A DNA stretch of 19,822 nt from JBBSJV01 sp038256935 (lineage in GTDB: Bacteria; Patescibacteriota; JACMRA01), in NCBI GenBank assembly GCA_038256935.1, contig JBBSJV010000016.1:1-19822 (forward strand), in the 5' to 3' direction. Every line of letters starts with the position of its first letter. Position 1 is the first letter of the stretch. Under the pieces are notes generated by a model, which was not told the DNA's origin, ran no database searches, and was given only the letters and a program-made list of their open reading frames with translations. The translations under genes and the position numbers were made by a program. Shown here piece after piece: positions 7,106 to 15,085 of the stretch.

Positions 7106-8551
7106 TTAGTTAATGATGTTGAATCCTCCTGTTATCCAAGTTTGAATATCTTTAACAGCAATAACTGCAGCTAGTACTAACATTGCAATAAAAGTCACGC
7201 CAATTAAAGTAGCTTCTAGTTTTCTATTGCGTTTTCCACGGATGGAGTTAATTGTTATAATTACCCATCTTCCACCATCAAGGGCTGGAATTGGTAACAT
7301 ATTGAAGACGGCAAGACCAACTGATATCAAAGCCACTAAACGTAAGATACCAATTGGGCCTTGTAGATCAAAGACTTGTCCACTGACGGCACTGATGCCT
7401 ATTGGGCCAGAAACTGCTTGCAACACTGTTCTATCTTGATTTGGAAATGGAGCTAAGGCAAGCCTGCCTAATACTCTAAAGTTCAGATCTAAGTATTTAT
7501 AAGTATTTTCTAGTGCTAAATTAACAGCAGAAACTGGACCCTTGGCTTTGTATTCAATTTCTCTAAATAAAGATACCCCAAAAAGCAGTCTACCATCTTC
7601 TCCTTCAGTTACGGTGACTCTTTCTGTCACTTCAGTGTTATCGCTAGATTTGAGATATGTGACTTCTATTTCTTCATCTTGATTAGCTCTGACTAAGTCG
7701 GTAAAATCCGTTTGAGTATTTATTTCAGTAGCTGAAACACCTGCAAAACTAACCAATCTATCACCTGTTTCCATACCAATCTGGCTTGCAAATGAGTCTG
7801 TAACCACACCAGCTAGCAAATTATCACCTTGGTTTACAATTTCTACTCGATCTCGAAGGGTTTCAATTTCAACCAAAGAGATCGGCTCCAATGGCATAGC
7901 TGCAAAGGTAAAGATTCCCCAAAAAACTACCACAGCTGTAATCAAATTAAATATAATTCCACCAAATATGATAAAAGTTTTTTGTAGCCAGTTTTTACTA
8001 AAGAAGGTATTCGTGGCTTTGATTTGTTGGTCATACTCCCAGTCTATAAGGGTAATTAACTGCTCATATAGTTTTTCGTTGACTGAATCAGCACTGGCAT
8101 CAGCTTGCCCTTTAGCGTATTTAGAATTTTCAAAATCCATCCATTTTTGATCGTAAATAAGACTATTATCTTCTAAGAAAAATTGCAGTTCCCTGTTTGC
8201 TACAATCTCTTGAAATCTGGATTCTTTGTATTGCTCTCTAGCTGCAACGGGGTCAGTCTTGGCAATATCATGTGCTTCATCGATGGCGTCATTATCTCCA
8301 TAAATACGGACAAAACCTCCTAAGACAGGCCAATAAAAAGACCAGATAATTCCTTTCCAGCGTTTATAAAAGGTGCGTTTTACAAGTGGCATCCCGATAG
8401 CGTACTCTGGGATTTTGACTCCAAAGGCTCTGGAGATAAGTAAGTGTCCAAACTCATGGATACCTATTATTGGTACTAAAATTAATAAAAACCAAAAGAT
8501 TGAAATAAAAAATTGTGGGACTTGGCTAGCAAACTGTAATAGATTTTCCAT
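7106..8551 (-). CDS. rseP: RseP-like site-2 zinc metalloprotease (M50) with large insert
   Basis: This 481-residue intramembrane protease has the zinc motif HEFGH at 32-36 in the first helix. The second metal-ligand motif is LDGGRW, with LDG at 424-426. Between them lie another helix (about 190-215), a PDZ domain (about 240-330, with GVVTDSFASQIGMETGDRL) and the C-terminal helices. A hydrophilic, acidic, probably helical insert of roughly 100 residues (about 85-185) follows the membrane-reentrant beta region and is not found in Escherichia coli RseP. The family cuts membrane-anchored anti-sigma factors and leftover signal peptides. It heads a two-gene unit with serS and has its own promoter. 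Confidence 0.9.
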   Translation of the reverse strand: MENLLQFASQVPQFFISIFWFLLILVPIIGIHEFGHLLISRAFGVKIPEYAIGMPLVKRTFYKRWKGIIWSFYWPVLGGFVRIYGDNDAIDEAHDIAKTDPVAAREQYKESRFQEIVANRELQFFLEDNSLIYDQKWMDFENSKYAKGQADASADSVNEKLYEQLITLIDWEYDQQIKATNTFFSKNWLQKTFIIFGGIIFNLITAVVVFWGIFTFAAMPLEPISLVEIETLRDRVEIVNQGDNLLAGVVTDSFASQIGMETGDRLVSFAGVSATEINTQTDFTDLVRANQDEEIEVTYLKSSDNTEVTERVTVTEGEDGRLLFGVSLFREIEYKAKGPVSAVNLALENTYKYLDLNFRVLGRLALAPFPNQDRTVLQAVSGPIGISAVSGQVFDLQGPIGILRLVALISVGLAVFNMLPIPALDGGRWVIITINSIRGKRNRKLEATLIGVTFIAMLVLAAVIAVKDIQTWITGGFNIIN

Positions 8552-8569
8552 ATTATTTTCTTCAATCTA

Positions 8570-8597
8570 GTTTTATCTAGGCTTTAGGCATTGTCAA
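8570..8597 (-). promoter_or_regulatory. Promoter for the rseP-serS unit
   Basis: On the minus strand TTGACA (8597-8592), a 16-bp spacer and TAAAAC (8575-8570) lead to an expected start about 12 nt before the rseP ATG at 8551. The leader would be very short. The weak point is the last base of the -10. Confidence 0.55.
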
Positions 8598-8610
8598 GCA
8601 ATTATACTGC

Positions 8611-8639
8611 TTGAATAAACTCAAAATATCTTGTATACT
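8611..8639 (+). promoter_or_regulatory. Promoter for the small membrane protein gene
   Basis: TTGAAT (8611-8616), a 17-bp spacer and TATACT (8634-8639) stand 13 nt before the ATG at 8653. It is divergent from the rseP promoter, with only 13 bp between the two -35 boxes. Because it overlaps an upstream in-frame ATG at 8611, it supports 8653 as the true start. Confidence 0.6.
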
Positions 8640-8652
8640 AAAACCATTACAT

Positions 8653-8964
8653 ATGAGCTTCTCACTTCCAAATATTATTTTAGGTTTAATTGCAATCGCG
8701 ATTGGAGTCTGGATGGTTAAAGACGCCTTCCATATCAATCATCACATTTTGTTTTTGGGTTGGGTGGAGAAAAAATACGGCCCTGGAACTGGCACCAACG
8801 CTTATCAAATCTTTGGAATAATTATGTGTCTATTTGGAGTATTTGTAGCTCTTGGCTACATTGATTTATTTAGTAACGCCTTTGGAAGCACCCCAGCCCC
8901 GAAACAAAACACCATTTTACCAAGCGGATCAGGTAGACCAGGTGGGTCTAGAATTGCGGATTAG
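8653..8964 (+). CDS. Small two-helix membrane protein, function unknown
   Basis: From the ATG at 8653 the protein has 103 residues. It has two hydrophobic helices (about residues 6-23 and 52-70), separated by a short loop containing HINHHILFLGWVEKKYGPGTGTN. A flexible Pro/Gly/Ser-rich tail ends GRPGGSRIAD. An in-frame ATG at 8611 would add 14 residues but lies inside the promoter, so it is unlikely. I do not recognise a family. It lies 83 bp upstream of the large ATPase on the same strand, and no terminator is visible between them. It may belong to the same envelope complex, though each gene appears to have its own promoter. Confidence 0.7.
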   Translation: MSFSLPNIILGLIAIAIGVWMVKDAFHINHHILFLGWVEKKYGPGTGTNAYQIFGIIMCLFGVFVALGYIDLFSNAFGSTPAPKQNTILPSGSGRPGGSRIAD

Positions 8965-9012
8965 TAATAATTGATTAATATAATTGTTATTTTTTACCCC
9001 TTAATAATTTCT

Positions 9013-9041
9013 TTGACAGTGTCTGAATTTAAAGCTAAAAT
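9013..9041 (+). promoter_or_regulatory. Strong promoter giving a leaderless mRNA for the ATPase
   Basis: TTGACA (9013-9018), a 17-bp spacer and TAAAAT (9036-9041) are close to consensus. The ATG at 9048 begins only 6 nt after the -10 box, where transcription itself should start. The mRNA would therefore begin at, or within a base or two of, the start codon. Confidence 0.75.
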
Positions 9042-9047
9042 AAGGTT

Positions 9048-11768
9048 ATGAGAGAAGATCTCAATCCAGGTCAAAACCAACAAAGTAGCGCTAGTATCCC
9101 CGCTCAAAACCGGGCGCCATCTACTACACCTCAAACCACAAGCTCTAATGGTATAAATGGGCTTGTCTTTGTTTTGGTTAGTCTTTTAATATTTATCTTG
9201 GTTTTATTTATTGGTTTTAAAGTTGCTTACAGTAAGTGGCGCAAAAAGCTTTATAACGCCAAAAAGAAAAAGGATTGGGATAATTCCGTCTTTATAGAAG
9301 TAGCTGTACCAAAAGAAACTCCAGAGCAGGCTCAAAAAGATAAGGGAGCAAGTAATCAGACAGATAAAGAAATGATTGGTACTGGTGAGCAACTCTTTGG
9401 ACTACTTTCAGAATATGCTACAAAAACTGGTATTTGGAACTATGGAGGTGAAAGATTCAGTTTCGAAATCGTCTCTATAGATCAAGAGGTCAGGTTTTGG
9501 ATTGTTTGTGATCAAGAACATGCCCCTGTCATTGAAAGACAAATCGTAGCCATCTATCCCAAAGCTAATATTGTTAGACTCAAAAAATTAAACTTTTTCA
9601 AAAAAAATACAGTCGCTCAGGCAATCGAGCTAAAATTATCCAAACGCTACGAACTACCTTTTAAAACTTATCAGCAAATCGATGGTGACCCTCTTACCTA
9701 TCTAACTAACGCCATGGGAAATCTTGGTGGTAATGAATCTGCTGCTATTCAAATGGTATTGACTCCAATAGAGGATGATTGGCAAGATGAGCCTAGAGAA
9801 ATGGCACTTAAAATCCAACAAGGTCAAAACCCTAAAGACATCTTGTTTCCCAAGAAAAAGTCAGGTAGTGAAAATGTTTTTGCAGTCATTGAGTGGGTTG
9901 GTAAGGGGTTGTTTGAATTCATGGGATCATTTTTTAACAGCAGTGAAAAAGAAGAAAAGAGCCCCTTTGATCAAGACAAAAAAGACAGAACCAAGATGGA
10001 TTTATCAGGTAAATTTGATCAGATCCAACTAACTCCCCAACAGCAAGAATTACTCAAAAAACTAGAGGAAAAAGCCAGCCATAGTGGGTTTAGAATGACC
10101 CTTCGCATCGTAGCCTCAGCTGTAAATGAAGCTAGGGCCAAACAAATTATCGATAACATTGCTCCTGCTTTTCAAATATATGATATCAAACCATTTAACT
10201 GGTTTAAAAAAGATAAAGTCGATAGCGACGAGGCTATTGTAAATTTTTTACTTCGTGCTCCTAGCTATAAAGACAGTGACGCCATTGAAGGTAGCGATGA
10301 TATTATCAACACAGAAGAAGCCAACTCACTCTGGCATGTACCAAATTACTTGGTTAATACTCCCAATATCAAATGGTTAGCTGCTCGTAAACCCCCAATT
10401 CCGCTGAATATCCCAGGGCCTGGTGGTGATAATGTCTTTGTCGGGACTGCTAACGCCAGAGGGCAAACTAAAGAGATATACATGCAACGTGAAGATAGGT
10501 TTAGACATGCTTATTACCTAGGAGGTACTGGATCTGGAAAGTCAGTGTTGATGACCAATATTATCTTACAAGATATTGAAAACGGTCACGGTCTTTGTGT
10601 TGTAGATCCTCACGGAGAAACTGTAGATGAAATTTTGCTACATATGCCTGAGCATCGTATTGATGATGTGATTGTCTTTTCTCCAGCCATTACAGATAGG
10701 CCTTTGGGACTAAACATGCTAGAATTTGACCCATTGAAACCAACTCAGAAAACTTTGGTTATCGATACACTATTTAGTATTTGGGACAAGCTCTACGATC
10801 TCAAAAAGACAGGTGGTCCGATGTTTGAAAACTACATGAAAAACTCTATGAGGCTAGTCATGAGTCACCCTGAAAGTGGTTCAACTCTAATGGAAATTGG
10901 AAAAGTCTTAGTCGATGATGATTTTCGCAGTTTCAAATTAGCCATGTGTGATGAGCCTGATGTCGTGCAATTTTGGGAGAAAGAAGCTCTCAAAGCTGGT
11001 GGTGAAGCCTCCCTTGAAAACATGGTTCCTTATATTACTTCCAAGCTTGCTCCCTTTGTCACCAACGATTTTATCCGCCCCATGGTAGGACAACAAAAAT
11101 CAGCCATCAACTTTAGAGAAGCTATGGATAACAAGAAAATTATCTTGATGAAGCTTGAAAAAGGTTTGATTGGGGAAACCTCAGCTTATCTTGTGGGTAT
11201 GGTTGTTATTGGTAATTTGCTCTTGGCTGGAATGGGAAGAAATGATAGATTAAAATACAACATGGATGGGACAACTGAAGAAATCATGGCAGATGAGAGA
11301 ACCCCGTTTTTCATCTATATCGATGAGATGCAGAATTTCTTATTTGACGCCATCCCCAAGGCCTTGGAAGAAATCCGTAAATATAAAGTAGGGTTTAATC
11401 TAGCTCACCAGTTTGTAAAACAAGTAGTCCAGCAAGGAGATGAAAGGATTAAAGACTCTATTATGGCCAACTGTGGTAGCTTGTTTATCTCTCGTTGCGG
11501 GCCTGATGATGCAAAATTTTTGGAACAAGCCTTTGCGCCCTATTTAAACTCTCAAGATCTAATGAACCCTGAAAGGTTTACTTTTAATACTATCTTACTT
11601 GTAGACGGTCAAAAAACTACCCCATTTAATCTAACGCCTCCTGTCCCTCCAAGAGGAGCCAACCCAGAACTTAGAAATAGAATCATTGAAAACACCAAAC
11701 AAAAATACGGACGCCCGAAAGATGAGATAGAAAAGGAAATCAAAGAAAGAGCCAAGCTACTGTTTTAG
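9048..11768 (+). CDS. Membrane-anchored VirD4/TraG/HerA-type ATPase (type IV secretion coupling-like)
   Basis: This 906-residue protein has a Gln/Ser/Pro-rich start, one membrane helix (about 37-60) and a basic patch. Long alpha/beta regions follow (about 110-250 and 330-410), which look like two related modules around a charged linker (about 295-325). The FtsK/HerA-fold motor comes next: Walker A GGTGSGKS at 492-499, VVDPHGE at 518-524, and Walker B FFIYIDE ending at Asp759-Glu760 and followed by MQNF. Then comes the KYKVGFNLAHQFVKQV stretch typical of VirD4/TraG-like proteins. Such motors pump DNA or protein through membranes. There is no relaxase or other secretion gene here, so this is more likely a chromosomal envelope motor than part of a conjugative element. 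It ends 48 bp before a terminator. Confidence 0.82.
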   Translation: MREDLNPGQNQQSSASIPAQNRAPSTTPQTTSSNGINGLVFVLVSLLIFILVLFIGFKVAYSKWRKKLYNAKKKKDWDNSVFIEVAVPKETPEQAQKDKGASNQTDKEMIGTGEQLFGLLSEYATKTGIWNYGGERFSFEIVSIDQEVRFWIVCDQEHAPVIERQIVAIYPKANIVRLKKLNFFKKNTVAQAIELKLSKRYELPFKTYQQIDGDPLTYLTNAMGNLGGNESAAIQMVLTPIEDDWQDEPREMALKIQQGQNPKDILFPKKKSGSENVFAVIEWVGKGLFEFMGSFFNSSEKEEKSPFDQDKKDRTKMDLSGKFDQIQLTPQQQELLKKLEEKASHSGFRMTLRIVASAVNEARAKQIIDNIAPAFQIYDIKPFNWFKKDKVDSDEAIVNFLLRAPSYKDSDAIEGSDDIINTEEANSLWHVPNYLVNTPNIKWLAARKPPIPLNIPGPGGDNVFVGTANARGQTKEIYMQREDRFRHAYYLGGTGSGKSVLMTNIILQDIENGHGLCVVDPHGETVDEILLHMPEHRIDDVIVFSPAITDRPLGLNMLEFDPLKPTQKTLVIDTLFSIWDKLYDLKKTGGPMFENYMKNSMRLVMSHPESGSTLMEIGKVLVDDDFRSFKLAMCDEPDVVQFWEKEALKAGGEASLENMVPYITSKLAPFVTNDFIRPMVGQQKSAINFREAMDNKKIILMKLEKGLIGETSAYLVGMVVIGNLLLAGMGRNDRLKYNMDGTTEEIMADERTPFFIYIDEMQNFLFDAIPKALEEIRKYKVGFNLAHQFVKQVVQQGDERIKDSIMANCGSLFISRCGPDDAKFLEQAFAPYLNSQDLMNPERFTFNTILLVDGQKTTPFNLTPPVPPRGANPELRNRIIENTKQKYGRPKDEIEKEIKERAKLLF

Positions 11769-11816
11769 AACCAGTCTCATTTCTTAATTAACTTTATAAT
11801 TTGTATGCAACTTGTA

Positions 11817-11842
11817 GGGGTAAGCTTTTAGCTTCCCTTTTT
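11817..11842 (+). terminator. Rho-independent terminator after the ATPase gene
   Basis: GGG (11818-11820), a bulged T, AAGCT, a TTT loop, AGCTT and CCC (11835-11837) form an 8-bp hairpin followed by five T (11838-11842). It lies 48 bp past the ATPase stop and separates it from the convergent DUF4143 gene. Confidence 0.7.
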
Positions 11843-11894
11843 AAATTTAAACCATAAATGACCATGGCATGGCAGGCTACAAAGCCAGGACAAC

Positions 11895-13034
11895 TTACCT
11901 CAATAGCAAATCCAACCAATTATTCTGGTTTATTAATTTGAAGCTTGTATTGGGATAAGCCTTTTGAAAGGTTTGCGGTAGTTTAGCTTGTTTTTTGGGA
12001 TTCCATTTAAATTCAAAGGCTGTTAGAACACCCCCGCCCTCTTCTATAAAATCAATTTCTTGTTGTGCTGTAGTACGCCAAAAATAGGAATTTTTAGTTA
12101 AGTATCCGTTTTCAGAACTTAGCTTAATTCTCTCTACAATGCAGTAATTTTCCCAAAGACTTCCCACATCAGCACGTTGATCCAACGGTAGAAAGTTTTG
12201 TAAAAGTGAGTTTCTTACCCCCACATCCCAAAAATAAATCTTGGTACTTCTTTTGAGTTCGTTGCGAAGATTGCGACTCAGACTTGGTAGCTGAAAAATT
12301 ACAAAACATTGGGCAAGTAGATTAATATATTTTTCCACCGTTTGTGGGCTTATTGCAAGGAGCTGAGAAAGTTCTCTCATACTTACCTCGCTTCCAACCT
12401 GCAATGCAAGAGCTTTAAGAAGCTTTATAAGCAAGCTAGAGCTTTTGACATTTTCATATTCCAAAATATCTTTGTATAAATAATTACTCGTTACTGTGTC
12501 CAAAAATTGTTGTTTCTCTAGCTCATTATTAGTCTCAAAAACATTTGGCATTGATCCAAAGCGTAGAAGATCTGATTGCAGTGAAGATAGCCGGTGACCG
12601 GCAAAGTGATTATTAAGCTCGGCAAGTGATATTGGATAAAGAGTGTAAGTATAGGCTCTACCGACAAGGGGCTCGCCTGTTTGATTGGCAAGATCAAAAC
12701 TACTTGAGCCAGTAGCGATAATCTGAATTTGGGGATAAGTATCTACCATAAGTTTAAGCATCAAACCAATCTGGCTAATATTTTGAGCTTCATCCAAAAC
12801 AACCAGCTTTTGATCACCAAAATAGATCTTGATAAGATCAGGGTCCAGACTTTCAAATACCACCTTATGTCTAATAATTTCACAGTTAAAATAACCTTCC
12901 TGCTTCCCATATTTCTCAAGTATTGCTTTAGCTAGCGTTGTTTTACCCGTCCGCCTCAGGCCATAGACTCGAATAACTTTACCCTTAAACAGGTGCTGTT
13001 CAATTATTGGCTGAATTTGGCGAGGAATATGCAT
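11895..13034 (-). CDS. AAA_14/DUF4143 family ATPase
   Basis: This 379-residue protein starts with an AAA ATPase: Walker A GLRRTGKT (25-32), Walker B KLVVLDEAQN with Asp81-Glu82, sensor TGSSS (108-112) and GR at 125-126. A winged-helix-like middle region (about 215-265, MRELSQLLAISPQTVEKYINLL) follows. The C-terminal DUF4143 part contains EIDFI...AFEFKW, the D-ExK layout of a PD-(D/E)XK nuclease fold. The family is widespread and often expanded in bacteria and archaea, but its role is not established. The gene is single, convergent to the large ATPase gene, and preceded by two matching palindromes that suggest tight control, perhaps by its own winged helix. Confidence 0.9.
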   Translation of the reverse strand: MHIPRQIQPIIEQHLFKGKVIRVYGLRRTGKTTLAKAILEKYGKQEGYFNCEIIRHKVVFESLDPDLIKIYFGDQKLVVLDEAQNISQIGLMLKLMVDTYPQIQIIATGSSSFDLANQTGEPLVGRAYTYTLYPISLAELNNHFAGHRLSSLQSDLLRFGSMPNVFETNNELEKQQFLDTVTSNYLYKDILEYENVKSSSLLIKLLKALALQVGSEVSMRELSQLLAISPQTVEKYINLLAQCFVIFQLPSLSRNLRNELKRSTKIYFWDVGVRNSLLQNFLPLDQRADVGSLWENYCIVERIKLSSENGYLTKNSYFWRTTAQQEIDFIEEGGGVLTAFEFKWNPKKQAKLPQTFQKAYPNTSFKLINQNNWLDLLLR

Positions 13035-13046
13035 AGCTATAATTTT

Positions 13047-13062
13047 GTAAACTTAGTTTTAC
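13047..13062. promoter_or_regulatory. Operator-like palindrome, copy 1, before the DUF4143 gene
   Basis: This 16-bp element has arms GTAAA and TTTAC around a 6-bp centre (GTAAACTTAGTTTTAC). It ends 12 bp before the start codon at 13034. A copy with the same arms and spacing lies exactly 32 bp away, and both copies share flanks (ATTTT before, ATATT after on the plus strand). Confidence 0.65.
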
Positions 13063-13078
13063 ATATTCATATGATTTT

Positions 13079-13094
13079 GTAAAGTAGAGTTTAC
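13079..13094. promoter_or_regulatory. Operator-like palindrome, copy 2, before the DUF4143 gene
   Basis: This element (GTAAAGTAGAGTTTAC) has the same GTAAA-N6-TTTAC layout as copy 1 and begins 32 bp from it, three helical turns. Bound dimers would lie on the same face of the DNA. Its minus-strand TTTACA end could serve as a -35 box for the gene, so a bound protein would block transcription. Confidence 0.65.
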
Positions 13095-13268
13095 ATATTT
13101 AGATATAAATTTCTTTATAACGATTAATACTCAATTTTCTTTAATTCGATACTTGGTTTATTTGTCCACAGGGTTACAAGATATAATAGTAAAAATTACA
13201 TCCTCTCAGATTTATTACTAATATCTCTATATGGATACAATGCTTTCAGTTGGGGAAACCATCAAAGG

Positions 13269-14467
13269 TTAACTAAATGAAGTTGCAAGTATTTGTCTCT
13301 TACCCAACTCTAAAACTAGAGTGCTCTTAAACAACTCAGCAAAGAAATGCCTAAACAAGGTTACGCACTATTTATCTCTAAATTCTACTACCACTGGTTC
13401 ACCCCCTCTCCAGTCCAAAAAACTAATTGAATCGTTATAAATATCAAAACTAATAGGCAACTCTAAACCTTCTGGTAAGTAGCGGCCCTCCACTAGCCTA
13501 GAGTGAGTGTAATAATCAAAGTCATTTTGGGGAAGACATTGGTTGAACAGGATCTTAGTAAATATACCGAGGTTTTTCCTTTCACCTGAGTATGCTTCAA
13601 AGAAGTTTTTGGCACGTTTATTGTTGATATTTCCTGATTGGGCCCCAACTACAAGTACTTCATCCTTAGGTTTTAAAGTTTGATGAATAGTGTGATAATA
13701 GTCTTGAACAGCACTTAATCTTTTATATATACGAATATTATTTATATTTTTTGGTGCAAGTGGGCCGATCTGTAACTGCTCTAATCTAAAATTTGGCTGA
13801 GTAATGACTTTATTTAAATCATAAAGAGAGATGAGGATTTCCTTGTAATTATAACGCAAGAGATATTGATTACCGATCCTCTTAGTTAATTGATAAAAGG
13901 CAATATCCACAACCCACGCAAGAAGCACGATAGTATATTTCCATCAATTATTGATAAAATCCCAAGTAGGATAATTGCATGGGCGGTATAATCAGTAAAC
14001 CAAGACTTTGGTAAAATACGGTTTGAGCGCAAAACTCCAAAAGTGGTAAAGTTAACAAGTAATAGAGAAAATAAAACCCAGTCGAATTGGGAAATATCAC
14101 CCAATATTAAATAGCTAATAAACCCAATACAAACAGCAAGTGCGTGATTAAAATAATCCAGCTTATCCTGAGCATCCATTGAAGATTGACTGCCAAAAAC
14201 AGCGAGGCAAGCAGCGGGTTAAGTATCATAGCCAAAGCCCGCAAAGAACCCCAGACTATCCCAGATAGAATATCTGTGCCTTTGAACAAATAAAGTCCGT
14301 CTTCATCTAACAAGTCTGCAAGCTTAGTAAAGATAGCAGAGATTGCAACTATGCTAAGAAGTAAAAGTGGTTGTTGAGTTGATTGTAAAATGCTATTTAT
14401 AATTATAATAAGTCTGGGGAAATTTGTTTAATAATGTATTATTTTTTATAACCTGAGAATCACTCAT
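13269..14467 (-). pseudogene. Decayed gene: multi-helix membrane protein with TrmB-like C-terminal domain
   Basis: One ancestral frame seems to run from the ATG at 14467 to the TAA at 13271-13269 but is broken four times. The first frame (MSDSQVIKNNTLL...) shifts at a C-run at 14419-14416. The next frame, hydrophobic, runs to the 14179-14107 zone. The third encodes more helices and shifts near 13930. The last encodes a soluble domain that meets an in-frame TAG at 13370-13368, after which the same frame continues with LFRHFFAELFK. The soluble part (ARYLPEGLELP-like residues, then DIYNDSISFLDWRGGEPVVVEFRDK) resembles the C-terminal phospholipase-D-like domain of TrmB-type regulators, which typically ends in SFRxYFxxLW. 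Separate small genes or sequencing errors are possible alternatives, but neighbouring genes are clean. Confidence 0.6.
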
Positions 14468-14569
14468 TCTAAATATAGTCACTATTTTCTTTTCTATTGC
14501 ATAGCATATATGTTTACCTAAGCCAAAAGTTTTTTGGATGCTTTTTGCTTTTGATTGGGTGATTGAAGA

Positions 14570-14598
14570 TTGACAAGCTTTGCAAGTCCAAATAAAAT
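14570..14598 (+). promoter_or_regulatory. Promoter for the SRPBCC-like gene
   Basis: TTGACA (14570-14575), a 17-bp spacer and TAAAAT (14593-14598) match the ATPase promoter box for box. The expected start lies about 11 nt before the ATG at 14616, which rules out the upstream TTG at 14580. Confidence 0.7.
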
Positions 14599-14615
14599 AT
14601 ATTCGAACACAACCT

Positions 14616-15071
14616 ATGAAAGTGCACGTTGAGTCAATCTTTGACTGTTCTACAGATGAAGCCTGGAATCATGTGACTACTGTGAAGTTATTATATTATG
14701 TGATATATCCTCTAGCAGAGTTTCGACTATCATTTGATACAACATCTACCATATGGCTGGAAGATCATACTTATATTGGAGATAGTTATTTATTAGGCTT
14801 TATTCCAATCGGCAAAAGATCGATATACTTACAAAGTATTAATCCCAAGAATTATCAAATCCAATCCAGAGAAAACGGAGAGATAGGATTGAAAAAATGG
14901 GACCACTTATTAAGTTTTAAGAGTCTACCAGATGAAAAATGCCTGTATACCGACACTATAGAAATCGAAGCGGGTCCATTTACAATATTTTATTGGCTTT
15001 TTGCTCAGATTTTTTATCATCACAGACATAAAAGGTGGAAAATTCTGATTGCAAATGGTTTTGTATATTAG
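14616..15071 (+). CDS. SRPBCC/START-like ligand-binding protein
   Basis: From ATG 14616 the protein has 151 residues. The start MKVHVESIFDCSTDEAWNHV is the typical first strand and helix of the SRPBCC (polyketide-cyclase/START) fold. It is followed by alternating beta strands and a long C-terminal helix (HHRHKRWKILIANG). This fold has a deep hydrophobic pocket and commonly binds lipids or other hydrophobic molecules. The assignment rests on fold pattern, not on catalytic residues. The frame is open upstream to a TTG at 14580, but that codon lies inside the promoter. It is convergent with the hydrolase gene, with 14 bp between the stop codons. Confidence 0.6.
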   Translation: MKVHVESIFDCSTDEAWNHVTTVKLLYYVIYPLAEFRLSFDTTSTIWLEDHTYIGDSYLLGFIPIGKRSIYLQSINPKNYQIQSRENGEIGLKKWDHLLSFKSLPDEKCLYTDTIEIEAGPFTIFYWLFAQIFYHHRHKRWKILIANGFVY

Positions 15072-15085
15072 TCTAAGAAAAATAT

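Noticed and set aside
9048..11768. ATPase as evidence of an integrated conjugative element
   Set aside because: No relaxase, integrase, attachment repeats or other transfer genes are present in the surrounding sequence.
13162..13170. TTGTCCACA, one mismatch from a DnaA box
   Set aside because: A single imperfect box with no dnaA, dnaN or AT-rich repeat array nearby is not evidence of an origin.
13182..13187. Perfect plus-strand TATAAT as a promoter
   Set aside because: No -35 at 16-18 bp, and downstream there is only a 13-codon frame running against the decayed gene.
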